Source: Dehalococcoidia bacterium SM23_28_2 (GTDB taxonomy: Bacteria > Chloroflexota > Dehalococcoidia > SM23-28-2). Taken from it: a stretch of 29,137 nucleotides of DNA. The translations under genes were made by a program, and so were the position numbers. The notes under the pieces were generated by a model, which saw only the letters and a program-made list of their open reading frames with translations, made no database searches and had not been told where the DNA came from. Of this stretch, positions 16,432 to 23,771 are shown in pieces (position 1 is the stretch's first letter; every line of letters starts with the position of its first letter). The DNA is taken from contig LJUA01000004.1 in assembly GCA_001303545.1 (NCBI GenBank), forward strand, positions 1-29,137. Reading direction: 5' to 3'.

Positions 16432-17203
16432 CCGCACACTCACTTTCTCGATCTTTCGTTACAATCCTTACGACCCGGAATTCGGGCCGCGGATGCAGGA
16501 GTACATCCTGGAGGAGACCCCCAGGATGACCCTGTTCACCGCCCTGACGCGCATTCGGGAGGATATGGATCCCTCCCTCCAGTTCGACTTCGTCTGTCGG
16601 TCAGCGGTTTGCGGCTCCTGCGCCATGCTGGTCAACGGCCATCCCAGGCTGGCCTGCCGCACGCGCACCGACCAGCTCCCCAAGAAGATCATTCTTCATC
16701 CGCTTCCCTTCTTCCGCCTGATCGGGGACCTCTCCGTGGACACAGGAAGCTGGTTCGCGGAGATGGCCCACCGCGTCGAGTCATGGGTGCACACCCCCAA
16801 GGCTTTTGACCCCAATGGGGAAGAAGACCGCATGTCCAACGATGAGGCGCTGGCTGTCTACGAGCTGGAGCGCTGCATCGAGTGCGGCTGCTGCGTCGCC
16901 GCCTGCGTCACCGCTCAGATGCGGGACGACTTTTTGGGAGCGGCCGGCCTGCTACGCATTGCCCGCTTCTGGATCGACCCGCGCGACCAACGCACCGATG
17001 CTGACTTCTTCGATGTGGTAGGAACCGATGCCGGCGTCTTCGGCTGCGTCGGCCTGCTGGCTTGCCAAGACTATTGCCCGAAGGACCTGCCTCTGATGGA
17101 GCAGCTGGCGTACTTGCGCCGCAAGATGCTGCTCGCCAGTATCCGCTCAGCGGGGGGCAAGAAGAAGGAGCGACAGCCAGAGGAGCATACGAAGGTTCGC
17201 TAG
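16424..17203 (+). CDS. sdhB: succinate dehydrogenase/fumarate reductase iron-sulfur subunit (complex 2)
   Basis: Iron-sulfur subunit of 259 residues linking the flavoprotein to the dihaem cytochrome b. The [2Fe-2S] ligands are Cys58, 63, 66 and 78. The [4Fe-4S] motif is CIECGCCVAAC (151-161). The third cluster motif CVGLLACQDYCPK has Leu211 where complex 1 has Cys, so a canonical [3Fe-4S] cluster is expected. It starts at a GTG with AAGGAGGG upstream, 8 bases inside the end of sdhA2; the longer frame from 16313 only covers the end of sdhA2. The Lys-rich tail (GGKKKERQPEEHTKVR) is unremarkable. It ends the sdhC-sdhA2-sdhB2 operon. Confidence 0.94.
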   Translation: MANRTLTFSIFRYNPYDPEFGPRMQEYILEETPRMTLFTALTRIREDMDPSLQFDFVCRSAVCGSCAMLVNGHPRLACRTRTDQLPKKIILHPLPFFRLIGDLSVDTGSWFAEMAHRVESWVHTPKAFDPNGEEDRMSNDEALAVYELERCIECGCCVAACVTAQMRDDFLGAAGLLRIARFWIDPRDQRTDADFFDVVGTDAGVFGCVGLLACQDYCPKDLPLMEQLAYLRRKMLLASIRSAGGKKKERQPEEHTKVR

Positions 17204-17242
17204 ACGGAACCTGTCCGCACCGTCTCCGAGCGCTTGAGCACC

Positions 17243-17276
17243 GCGAGGGGCCTCGCATGTTACGCTCGCCAGAGCG
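17243..17276 (+). terminator. possible hairpins downstream of sdhB2
   Basis: GCGAG/CTCGC at 17243-17256 and CGCTC/GAGCG at 17263-17276 each form a 5-base-pair GC-rich stem with a 4-base loop. Neither is followed by a T-run, so intrinsic termination is doubtful. Confidence 0.25.
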
Positions 17277-17314
17277 CAAGTTGTGACACTCGTCGCGCGG
17301 AATCAGGAGACGTC

Positions 17315-17346
17315 AGAAAAGCTAGCCGGAAAGAAAGGCCAGGCTA
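17315..17346 (-). terminator. intrinsic terminator of clpX
   Basis: On the - strand the clpX stop codon begins a stem TAGCC-(T)-GG pairing with CC-GGCTA (17346-17323, seven pairs with one bulge, 9-base loop), followed by GC and TTTT (17320-17317). It lies in the convergent clpX/sdhB2 gap. Confidence 0.5.
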
Positions 17347-18654
17347 CGCCGTCTCGTCGCGGGCCTCTTCTTCAGCCAACGGCTCCACCGCCTGGCCACC
17401 ACCGCTGAGAAGGATGGGACGCCGGTGGCCGCGAATGGCCTCCGCATCCACCACGCACTTCTTGATATCGGGATGGGAAGGGATATCGTACATTACGTCT
17501 AGCAGCGTATCCTCCACCACCGTGCGCAGACTGCGCGCGCCCATCTTGTGACTGAGCGCCCTCTCGGCCGCCGCCTCCAGAGCGTCATCGGTGAACACCA
17601 GCTCTACGCCATCCAGAGCAAAGGAACGCTGGAACTGCTTCACCAGGGCATTCTTCGGCTCGGTAAGGATGGCCATCATGGCCTCCTTGTCCAGCGATTG
17701 CAGAGGCACGATCACCGGCAGGCGGCCAACGAACTCGGGGATGAGGCCGTAATCCAGGAGGTCATCGGAGGACACCTGGCCGAGGATCTCATCGCGAGCC
17801 TTAGCGGCGTCCTCCTGAGCGAGGCCCGCTCGAAAGCCCAGGGAGCGCTTGCCCGTGCCCAGGCGCTTGTCGATCACTCCATCCAGCCCCAGGAAGGCAC
17901 CACCACATATGAAGAGGATGTTGTTGGTGCTGATCTGGATGAAGTCCTGGTGAGGATGCTTGCGACCGCCCTGAGGGGGCACATTGGCTACGCACCCCTC
18001 GACGATCTTCAACAGGGCCTGCTGGACACCCTCTCCTGATACGTCGCGGGTGATGGATGGATTATCGCCGCTCTTGCGGGCGATCTTGTCGATCTCGTCG
18101 ATGTAGATGATCCCCCGCTCGGCGCGGGCGATATCGTAGTCCGCTGCCTGGATAAGGCGCAGGAGGATGTTCTCCACGTCCTCGCCCACATAGCCGGCCT
18201 CGGTGAGGGCAGTGGCATCGGTGATGGTGAAGGGGGCATCCAGAATCCTGGCCAGAGTACGAGCGAGAAGGGTCTTGCCACAGCCAGTCGGACCCAGAAG
18301 CAAGATGTTGCTCTTCTCCAGCTCGATGTCAGCCGACCGGCTTCCGGCAGCGATACGCTTGTAGTGGTTATAGACGGCCACCGACAGGACCTTCTTGGCC
18401 TGCTCCTGACCCACCACGTACTCGCTGAGCTGCTCATAGATCACCTTAGGGGGCGGAACGCGCTGGAAGGGAACCTTGCCGCTGCCAGTCCGGTGAACAG
18501 CCTCTTCTTGCAGGATCTCGTGGCAAAGCTGAACACACTCGTCGCATATGTACACAGAGCCGGGCCCAGCGATCAGGCGGCGCACCTGCTCCTGGTTCTT
18601 GCCGCAGAAGGAACAAGAATACTGCTGCGAACGGCTTCGGCGAGAACCTGCCAT
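17344..18654 (-). CDS. clpX: ATP-dependent Clp protease ATP-binding subunit ClpX
   Basis: AAA+ unfoldase that delivers substrates to ClpP. Its 436 residues include an N-terminal C4 zinc domain (CSFCGK and CDECVQLC), Walker A GPTGCGKT, Walker B IIYIDEIDKI, pore loop GYVGEDV, the GGRKHPHQDFIQ loop, and an LGF tripeptide in RSLGFRAG matching the ClpP-docking loop. It starts at the ATG giving MAGSRRSRS; only a weak GAGAG precedes it. It has its own extended -10 promoter and follows a terminator downstream of clpP, so it is a separate transcription unit from tig-clpP in spite of adjacency. Confidence 0.97.
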   Translation of the reverse strand: MAGSRRSRSQQYSCSFCGKNQEQVRRLIAGPGSVYICDECVQLCHEILQEEAVHRTGSGKVPFQRVPPPKVIYEQLSEYVVGQEQAKKVLSVAVYNHYKRIAAGSRSADIELEKSNILLLGPTGCGKTLLARTLARILDAPFTITDATALTEAGYVGEDVENILLRLIQAADYDIARAERGIIYIDEIDKIARKSGDNPSITRDVSGEGVQQALLKIVEGCVANVPPQGGRKHPHQDFIQISTNNILFICGGAFLGLDGVIDKRLGTGKRSLGFRAGLAQEDAAKARDEILGQVSSDDLLDYGLIPEFVGRLPVIVPLQSLDKEAMMAILTEPKNALVKQFQRSFALDGVELVFTDDALEAAAERALSHKMGARSLRTVVEDTLLDVMYDIPSHPDIKKCVVDAEAIRGHRRPILLSGGGQAVEPLAEEEARDETA

Positions 18655-18693
18655 AGCTCTCTATCGCTTTCTTAACAGAATCGACCCCCGCCT

Positions 18694-18702
18694 ATTATAG
18701 CA
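18694..18702 (-). promoter_or_regulatory. extended -10 promoter of clpX
   Basis: TGCTATAAT on the - strand, a perfect extended -10 box. No good -35 hexamer is seen 17 bases upstream. The predicted leader to the clpX ATG is about 33 bases. The same nonamer occurs upstream of tig and of the beta-helix gene. Confidence 0.6.
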
Positions 18703-18750
18703 GACGCACACCTTTCCAGGTAAGTAACGGACCGCCGGGAGAACAACGGG

Positions 18751-18772
18751 TTAAAAATGGTCGCCCTCGACC
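18751..18772 (-). terminator. intrinsic terminator of tig-clpP
   Basis: On the - strand, GGTCG-AGGG-CGACC (18772-18759) is a perfect 5-base-pair GC-rich hairpin followed at once by ATTTTTAA. It lies about 20 bases after the clpP stop. Confidence 0.65.
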
Positions 18773-18794
18773 GAAGTGCCTCCAAAAGGCTCAC

Positions 18795-19391
18795 TTACGG
18801 CTTCGCCAGGATCTCGTCTATGATCCCATATTCTCTTGCTTGGTCGGCGTCCATGAAGAAGTTGCGGTCGGAGTCGCGAGCGATGCGCTCAGGGTCCTGA
18901 CCGGTGTGCTTGGACAGGATATCGCGGATCACCTGCTGGTTGCGCAGTATCTCCTTGGCATAGATCTCGATGTCGGCAGCCTCTCCGGTAGCCCCGCCAC
19001 GCGCCTGGTGGATATGAACCGTGGAGTGAGGCAGGGCATAGCGCTTCCCCTTGGTACCAGCTGACAGAAGGACGGTAGCCATGCTGGCGCACATCCCCAC
19101 GCAGATGGTGGCGACGTCGCAGCGGGCCAACTGTATCGTATCGTAGATAGCCAGCCCAGCGCTGATCGCACCGCCAGGCGAGTTCATGTACAGGTTGACG
19201 TCCTTTTCGGGGTCCTCTCTCTCCAAATAGAGAAGCTGCGCAATGACGAGATTGGCTATCTGATCATCGATGGGCATACCCAGGAAGATGATGCGCTCCT
19301 TGAGCAGAAGCGAGTAGATGTCGAAGGCGCGCTCCCCCCGAGGGCTAGTCTCCACCACATAGGGAATGACCATGCCAGGCATGCTGTCCAT
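18795..19391 (-). CDS. clpP: ATP-dependent Clp protease proteolytic subunit ClpP
   Basis: Serine protease that forms the barrel used by ClpX. It has 198 residues, the usual length. The catalytic triad is visible: Ser103 in GMCASMATVLL, His128 in VHIHQ, and the Asp in the DRNFFMDADQA region. The substrate-binding NSPGGAISAGLAIYDT block is intact. The start ATG (MDSMPGMVIPYVVE) lies 5 bases after the tig stop, with AAGGAG upstream; ATGs at residues 4 and 7 are alternatives. It forms one unit with tig, as is common in bacteria. Confidence 0.96.
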   Translation of the reverse strand: MDSMPGMVIPYVVETSPRGERAFDIYSLLLKERIIFLGMPIDDQIANLVIAQLLYLEREDPEKDVNLYMNSPGGAISAGLAIYDTIQLARCDVATICVGMCASMATVLLSAGTKGKRYALPHSTVHIHQARGGATGEAADIEIYAKEILRNQQVIRDILSKHTGQDPERIARDSDRNFFMDADQAREYGIIDEILAKP

Positions 19392-19396
19392 AAGCC

Positions 19397-20734
19397 TTAC
19401 TCCTTGCTGACGACTTCTCTCTTGCCGATTTCTTCCTCTGCCGCAGGCGGCGGTGGCACATCCTCTCCCGAAGCGCTGGCCACCAGTCGATCCACGGTCT
19501 TGCGGGTGAGAAGAGAGCGTTCCAGGGCATCACGGCCGCCAGCGCTGCCAAAGATCTTCCGCACTTCGTCCTCTCGCGGCCCCGATGAGATCGCCAGCCG
19601 GTCGATCTCGACATCGATGTCCTCTTGGCTCACCGAGATCCCCTCCGCCTTCGCCACATCGTTCAGCACCAGCGAGCGCTGGATCCGCTCCACGGCCTGA
19701 AGGCGCAACTCCTGGCGCAACTCCTCCTCTGACTTGCCCACATGCCTCAGATGAGGCTCGATGTCCCCACCTCCGCGGGAGTTAGCCCACTCACGCAGCA
19801 GGTGCTCCGTCTCTCGCTCCGCCAATACCGGCGGAAACTCCACAGAGGCGCCAGCCACTACCTCATCCACTACTCTGTCCCGGTAATGGGCCTCCGCATG
19901 CTGCTCGGCCAACTCCCGCAGGTCTGACTCCAGCCGCTGTCGCAGCGCCTCCAGGCTGGAGAAGCCCTCCCCCACATCGGCGGCGAAGGCGTCATTCAGC
20001 TCCGACAGCTTCTCCTCCTTGATCTCCCTCACCAGCACCGTGCACATGCATGTCTTGCCCGCCAGCAGCCGCTGGGGATGGTCCTGGGGCACATCTATGC
20101 TGAACTGCTGCTGAACGCCCTTCTCAGCCCCCATAAGGTGCTCGACGAATCCTGGCGCCAAGACAGGCACCCCCGGACGCAGGCGAATCTCGGCATCGTC
20201 CTCGGAGGCGACCGTGCGGCCGTCCACGCTGACCCGAATGTCTGCTCGCACCAGATCACCCATTTGCAGCGGCCTGTCCACAGGCTCCAGGATGGCATAC
20301 CGGTGACGCAGCTCCTCCAGCTTCTCGTCCACCTGCTCCTCGCTCACCGTCACCGGCTCTCGCTCCACCCTCACCTCACGGTAGTTCCCCAGGTCAACGC
20401 TGGGACGAACGGCTACCGTGGCCTTGAAGATCAGCGGTTCCTGCTGCACCACCTCGACGCTGGGATAGTCGATCGCGTCGATGTCCTCCTCCTCGACGGC
20501 CTCGTTGTAGGCCTCGGGGATCAGCACCCGCAGCGCCTCCTGCATGACGGCGTCGCGCCCTATGTAGCGCTCCAGCATGTGCCGCGGCGTCTTCCCCTTG
20601 CGGAAGCCGGGAACCTCCGTCTTCAGGGCCAATCGCCGATAGGCCTGCTCCAGCGATCTCTCCAGCCGCTCGGGCTCGACTTCGATCTGGAGGACGACCT
20701 GGCTCTCGGGGATGTGTTCGGTGGATACCTTCAC
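19397..20734 (-). CDS. tig: trigger factor, ribosome-associated chaperone
   Basis: Binds ribosomes at the exit tunnel and assists nascent chains. Its 445 residues include an N-terminal ribosome-binding domain with the signature VPGFRKGKTPRHML (about 40-53), a central FKBP-like peptidyl-prolyl isomerase region (about 160-245, GDLVRADIRV to VLVREIKEE), and a helical C-terminal domain with high charge. A Pro-rich, Glu/Lys-rich tail ends the protein. The start is a GTG with GGAGGATATAGG upstream. The promoter is the extended -10 in the repeat copy at 20747-20847, giving a leader of about 18 bases. It is followed by clpP. Confidence 0.95.
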   Translation of the reverse strand: MKVSTEHIPESQVVLQIEVEPERLERSLEQAYRRLALKTEVPGFRKGKTPRHMLERYIGRDAVMQEALRVLIPEAYNEAVEEEDIDAIDYPSVEVVQQEPLIFKATVAVRPSVDLGNYREVRVEREPVTVSEEQVDEKLEELRHRYAILEPVDRPLQMGDLVRADIRVSVDGRTVASEDDAEIRLRPGVPVLAPGFVEHLMGAEKGVQQQFSIDVPQDHPQRLLAGKTCMCTVLVREIKEEKLSELNDAFAADVGEGFSSLEALRQRLESDLRELAEQHAEAHYRDRVVDEVVAGASVEFPPVLAERETEHLLREWANSRGGGDIEPHLRHVGKSEEELRQELRLQAVERIQRSLVLNDVAKAEGISVSQEDIDVEIDRLAISSGPREDEVRKIFGSAGGRDALERSLLTRKTVDRLVASASGEDVPPPPAAEEEIGKREVVSKE

Positions 20735-20758
20735 TCTATCCTATATCCTCCGCGAAGT

Positions 20759-20767
20759 ATTATAGCA
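20759..20767 (-). promoter_or_regulatory. extended -10 promoter of tig
   Basis: TGCTATAAT on the - strand within repeat copy A. No convincing -35 box is seen. The predicted start is about 20752, 18 bases before the tig GTG. Confidence 0.55.
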
Positions 20768-20797
20768 TGCCGCCTTCCTACGAGGGAGTCGCCGACC

Positions 20798-20842
20798 TCA
20801 CCCTCGGCGCGGGCTCAGAACGTCGTTCAGGGCGTCGCCCAG
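20798..20842 (-). pseudogene. 3' remnant of a dppC-like permease gene
   Basis: The last 14 codons plus the stop encode LLGDALNDVLSPRRG in part and match the end of the complete permease at 22805-23770 at the amino acid level. The DNA differs at three third positions, all synonymous (GTT/GTC, CGC/CGG, GGG/GGC). Upstream of this the similarity stops, so only a gene end is left. Confidence 0.6.
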
Positions 20843-20904
20843 GAGGTCGGGGGCGAGGAGTGGCAGCCCAATAAGGCGATCGCTCCTCCTGCGCCGGCAG
20901 GTGG

Positions 20905-21432
20905 TTAGCCGCCGGGCATCTCGCAGATGACCGGCTCCCCGCTGCCGTTCAGCGCCAGCAGGGCATCGAACTGGGCGACCTCTCCCATGGTCGACTGCTG
21001 GTCGCGACCGCGGATCCACCGCTCGAACTGATAGGTCTCCGCATCGAGCCGGTACATGACGACGATATTGTCCTCGCCGAAGCAATCGGCCACCTCCTGC
21101 GCGGAGCTCTCGCCCGTCCAGGCGAAGTTGGCCCAACTCCCGGCAGGGATCGTCACCGTCCGAGAAGACACCGGCGACGGGGCAGGCATCTCGCAGGTGG
21201 CCGCCTCCCCGCTGGTGTTCAGGGCCAAGAGCGCATCGAACTGGGCGACCTCTCCCATGGTCGACTGCTGGTCGCGACCGCGGATCCACCGCTCGAACTG
21301 CTGACTCTCCGCATCGAGGCGGTACATCACGACGATATTGTCCTCGCCGAAGCACCAGGCCACCTCCTCAGCAGGGCTTTCGCCCGTCCAGGAGAAGTTG
21401 GCCCAACTCCCGGCCGGTATGGTCACCGTCCG
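20905..21432. repeat. tandem 270-base repeat inside beta-helix gene
   Basis: Unit 1 spans 21163-21432 and unit 2 spans 20905-21162, with a period of 270 bases (90 codons). About 68 bases in a row are identical (from about 20963 and 21233), so the duplication is recent or kept alike by gene conversion. Confidence 0.85.
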
Positions 21433-22689
21433 TGTGCCCGTAGGCGTGGTCGTGACCGTGGCTGTGGGCGTAGCCGTAGGTGTGGGCGTAGGCGTAGGCG
21501 TGGGCCCGGGGCAATCGCCCGGCGCGATGAACGGATCGAAGTCGACTAGCCCCTGCGCAGGGTCGTCCACCTTGTGGTAGATCTCCTGCTCGATCTCCGC
21601 CGCCGTGCACAGGTCCCAGTTGTTGTACTCGGCGTTCACGTCAGCGGTGGCGCCATCCATCTCCACCAGATAGTTCAGGTCACCCAGGACACCTCCACAG
21701 GTGACGAACGTATTCGCATCGCTGGGGCTGCCGCCGATGGTCGCCGTCAGCCCGAAGGCATCACTCGGGTCCCAGTCGGAAAGCTGGATGGGGACCCTGA
21801 TCTGGGCGAAGGTGTTTTGGCTGATGGTGACAGAGGTGCTGAGGGCGCTCTGCGGCGTTGCATCGATCCCGTAATAGTCCGCGTCGCTCAAGATGTTATT
21901 TGTGACCGTGACCGGATTGCCGGAGACGTACAGCGTGGAACTGGCGGTGCCTGCCGATATCTGGTTGTTCTGCACCTTCAGGTCGTTGCCGATGGCGCTC
22001 ACCGTGCCGTTAGTCACCACGTTCCCCCCGATCGTACCTCGGTCGCCCTCGAGCCCGAGAGCGGTACCACCACCGGCGTCGACGGTGTTGCTCCACAAAC
22101 CGGAGTCGTCGCACATGCAGCCTATCCCCCCACCATTGTCGTGGACGTTATTCCTGAAGATGCTCACGTTAGTGGGATGGGGAATCCCGCCCGCTGACAC
22201 CGCCGACGATGTGGCGTTGTGGATCTCATTGTGCTGTATTGTAACGTTGTTCCCGTCGCCCACAATGCCAGACGTAGTGAAAACCCACCCTGGAGGCGGG
22301 GTGGCATCCAGGTCCAAACCTTCGAAGGTCACGTTGTCAGCGCTGATATCAACCATGGCGCTGGATCCGCCGGCGCCGTGGTGAACAGTGGCCACTCCAT
22401 CGTCCGCCTCGGTGGCGCCCGGGCCCGTAATCGTCACGGAAACGTTGATGACCAGCGTGTCCTCCGTGTAGTCGCCCTCGCAGACGCGGATCGTGTCGCC
22501 AGCGTTCACCGTACCCAGAGCGTCCGTGATGGTGTGGTAATCGGGCGCTCCCGGCTTAGCACAGTTCTGGAGCAGGTCATCATCGACCACGTAGGTGTAC
22601 CCGACCGCGGCGACCGGCGATGTGACGGTGGGAGATACCATCAGAGCAAGTACGAGGATCAGCAGATAGAGAGCGCCTCGATGCAACAC
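20905..22689 (-). CDS. secreted right-handed beta-helix protein with tandem C-terminal modules
   Basis: Probably exported; function unknown. It starts at a GTG with AAAGGAG 8 bases upstream; the frame is open to 22731 but only via a TTG with no ribosome site. From the GTG it has 594 residues: a signal peptide (hydrophobic LYLLILVLALMV, cleavage likely after SPVAA), then a right-handed beta-helix of the pectate-lyase/NosD kind (about 30-385) rich in N-N-x-I and V-T-I-T turns such as NVTIQHNEIHN and VTVTNNILS. A Thr-Pro linker follows, then two near-identical 90-residue modules that open with RTVTIPAGSWANF and contain FGEDNIVVMYRLDAE. Those modules resemble C-terminal modules common in Chloroflexota surface proteins. 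No catalytic residues for a polysaccharide lyase can be assigned. The gene lies between two direct repeats. Confidence 0.85.
   Translation of the reverse strand: MLHRGALYLLILVLALMVSPTVTSPVAAVGYTYVVDDDLLQNCAKPGAPDYHTITDALGTVNAGDTIRVCEGDYTEDTLVINVSVTITGPGATEADDGVATVHHGAGGSSAMVDISADNVTFEGLDLDATPPPGWVFTTSGIVGDGNNVTIQHNEIHNATSSAVSAGGIPHPTNVSIFRNNVHDNGGGIGCMCDDSGLWSNTVDAGGGTALGLEGDRGTIGGNVVTNGTVSAIGNDLKVQNNQISAGTASSTLYVSGNPVTVTNNILSDADYYGIDATPQSALSTSVTISQNTFAQIRVPIQLSDWDPSDAFGLTATIGGSPSDANTFVTCGGVLGDLNYLVEMDGATADVNAEYNNWDLCTAAEIEQEIYHKVDDPAQGLVDFDPFIAPGDCPGPTPTPTPTPTATPTATVTTTPTGTRTVTIPAGSWANFSWTGESPAEEVAWCFGEDNIVVMYRLDAESQQFERWIRGRDQQSTMGEVAQFDALLALNTSGEAATCEMPAPSPVSSRTVTIPAGSWANFAWTGESSAQEVADCFGEDNIVVMYRLDAETYQFERWIRGRDQQSTMGEVAQFDALLALNGSGEPVICEMPGG
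21440..21515. repeat. GGCGTA-type microsatellite encoding the Thr-Pro linker
   Basis: Imperfect 6-base repeats (GGCGTA/GGCGTG on the + strand) encode the repeated Pro-Thr linker between the beta-helix and the C-terminal modules. It is prone to slippage, so linker length may vary between strains. Confidence 0.7.
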
Positions 22690-22751
22690 AGTGAGAGCTC
22701 CTTTCGAGACACCGCTGCCCGCCAAGGGCAACGGCCGGTCTGGAGGGTGTA

Positions 22752-22854
22752 CCTCCGCAGCGGCATTATAGCATGCCGCCTTCCTATGAGCCCGGCCATT
22801 TGGCTCAGCCTCGCCGCGGGCTCAGGACGTCGTTCAGGGCGTCGCCCAGGAGGT
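22752..22854. repeat. imperfect direct repeat, copy B (between beta-helix gene and dppC)
   Basis: Partner of 20747-20847. It holds the 3' end of the intact dppC gene and, further on, the promoter element of the beta-helix gene. Confidence 0.75.
22765..22773 (-). promoter_or_regulatory. extended -10 promoter of beta-helix gene
   Basis: TGCTATAAT on the - strand inside repeat copy B, identical to the tig element. The predicted leader to the GTG at 22689 is about 69 bases. No -35 hexamer is clear. Confidence 0.5.
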
Positions 22855-23770
22855 TGAAAGCGAACAGGAGGAGGGCCACCACCGCCGCCGGCACCAGGAG
22901 GAGATGGGGATGAGCTCGCAGGCTGCTGAGATCGCTGCCGGCGGCGATCATCGCCCCAAAGCTGGGATGAGGATACGTGATGCCGATGCCCAGCCAGCTC
23001 AGCAGGATCTCCGTCCCGGCCATCGCTCCCAGGGAGAAGGTGACGCTGACGATGATGATGTTACCGACGTTGGGGAGCAGGTGCCGGGCAAGAATACGCC
23101 CCACCGAGGCGCCCGACGCGCGCGCCGCCAGCACGTAGTCGCTCTCCCGCAGGGAGAGAACCTGAGAGCGGATAAGGCGAGCGATGCCCACCCAGCCGAA
23201 CAGGGCCAGGGCGCCAAACACCAGGAAGTAGTCGGGGGCACCCGCTTCAACCAGACCGCCGGCAACCGGCCACGATTCGAACCTGTCGAACAGGTCCTCG
23301 ACGCGCGGCCGGATGGTGGCAGTGATCAGAAGCAAGAGAAGGATGTCGGGGAGGGCAAAGAAGGCATCGGCCACCCGCATGATGACGTTGTCCAACCAGC
23401 CGCCGACGTAGCCGGCCAGCAGGCCCAGCCCTACCCCCAGCACCAGGCCGCCGGTGAAGATGGCGGCGGCGCTGATGATGACCGTGGTCTGCGAGGCCCA
23501 GATGACTCGACTGAGCATGTCGCGGCCCAGGCGGTCGGTGCCCAGGGGATGGGACAGGCTGGGGCCGGCAAAGGTGTTGTCCAGGTCCTGCTCGTTGTAG
23601 CCGTAGGGCGTCACCCAGGGAGCAAGGAGACCGGCCAGGTAGATGACCACGATCGCCACCAGGCAGACCATCGCCAGCCGCTTGCGCGCCAGCCGCCGCA
23701 GGGCCGTCCCGCCCAGGCGAGGGTGGGCCTCTTCCATCGGCTCCCCTACGGTCAGATCCGCATCCGTCAT
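22805..23770 (-). CDS. peptide/nickel-type ABC transporter permease (DppC/OppC)
   Basis: Inner-membrane permease of 321 residues. A cytoplasmic N-terminus of about 30 residues precedes the first membrane helix (MVCLVAIVVIYLAGLLAP). The OppC-type DRLGRDMLSRVIWAS motif follows it, with about five more helices. The EAA-like cytoplasmic loop that contacts the ATPase is visible as VLAARASGASVGRILARHLLPN. Its ATG lies 1 base after the dppB stop region, so the two are co-translated. The substrate is unknown (peptides, or other solutes of the family). It is the last gene of SBP-dppB-dppC; no ATPase gene follows. Its 3' end is duplicated at 20798-20842. Confidence 0.92.
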   Translation of the reverse strand: MTDADLTVGEPMEEAHPRLGGTALRRLARKRLAMVCLVAIVVIYLAGLLAPWVTPYGYNEQDLDNTFAGPSLSHPLGTDRLGRDMLSRVIWASQTTVIISAAAIFTGGLVLGVGLGLLAGYVGGWLDNVIMRVADAFFALPDILLLLLITATIRPRVEDLFDRFESWPVAGGLVEAGAPDYFLVFGALALFGWVGIARLIRSQVLSLRESDYVLAARASGASVGRILARHLLPNVGNIIIVSVTFSLGAMAGTEILLSWLGIGITYPHPSFGAMIAAGSDLSSLRAHPHLLLVPAAVVALLLFAFNLLGDALNDVLSPRRG

Positions 23771-23771
23771 G

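Larger units (their letters stand above)
20747..20847. repeat. imperfect direct repeat, copy A (between tig and beta-helix gene)
   Basis: Matches 22752-22854 in the same orientation. Two blocks are identical: 22 bases around the promoter element and 28 bases from the 3' end of dppC; the part between is diverged. Copy A lies upstream of tig and holds its promoter. Confidence 0.75.

Noticed and set aside
20877..20884. GCGATCGC palindrome as a regulatory site
   Set aside because: A single 8-base palindrome in GC-rich DNA, not repeated near other genes here.
20798..21355. 185-codon - strand frame ending in the DppC C-terminus
   Set aside because: Most of it is an out-of-frame reading of the beta-helix gene; only its last 15 codons are real homology, listed as a remnant.
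21440..21515. Short regular repeats as a CRISPR-like array
   Set aside because: 6-base in-frame repeats encoding Pro-Thr; no spacers and no cas genes.
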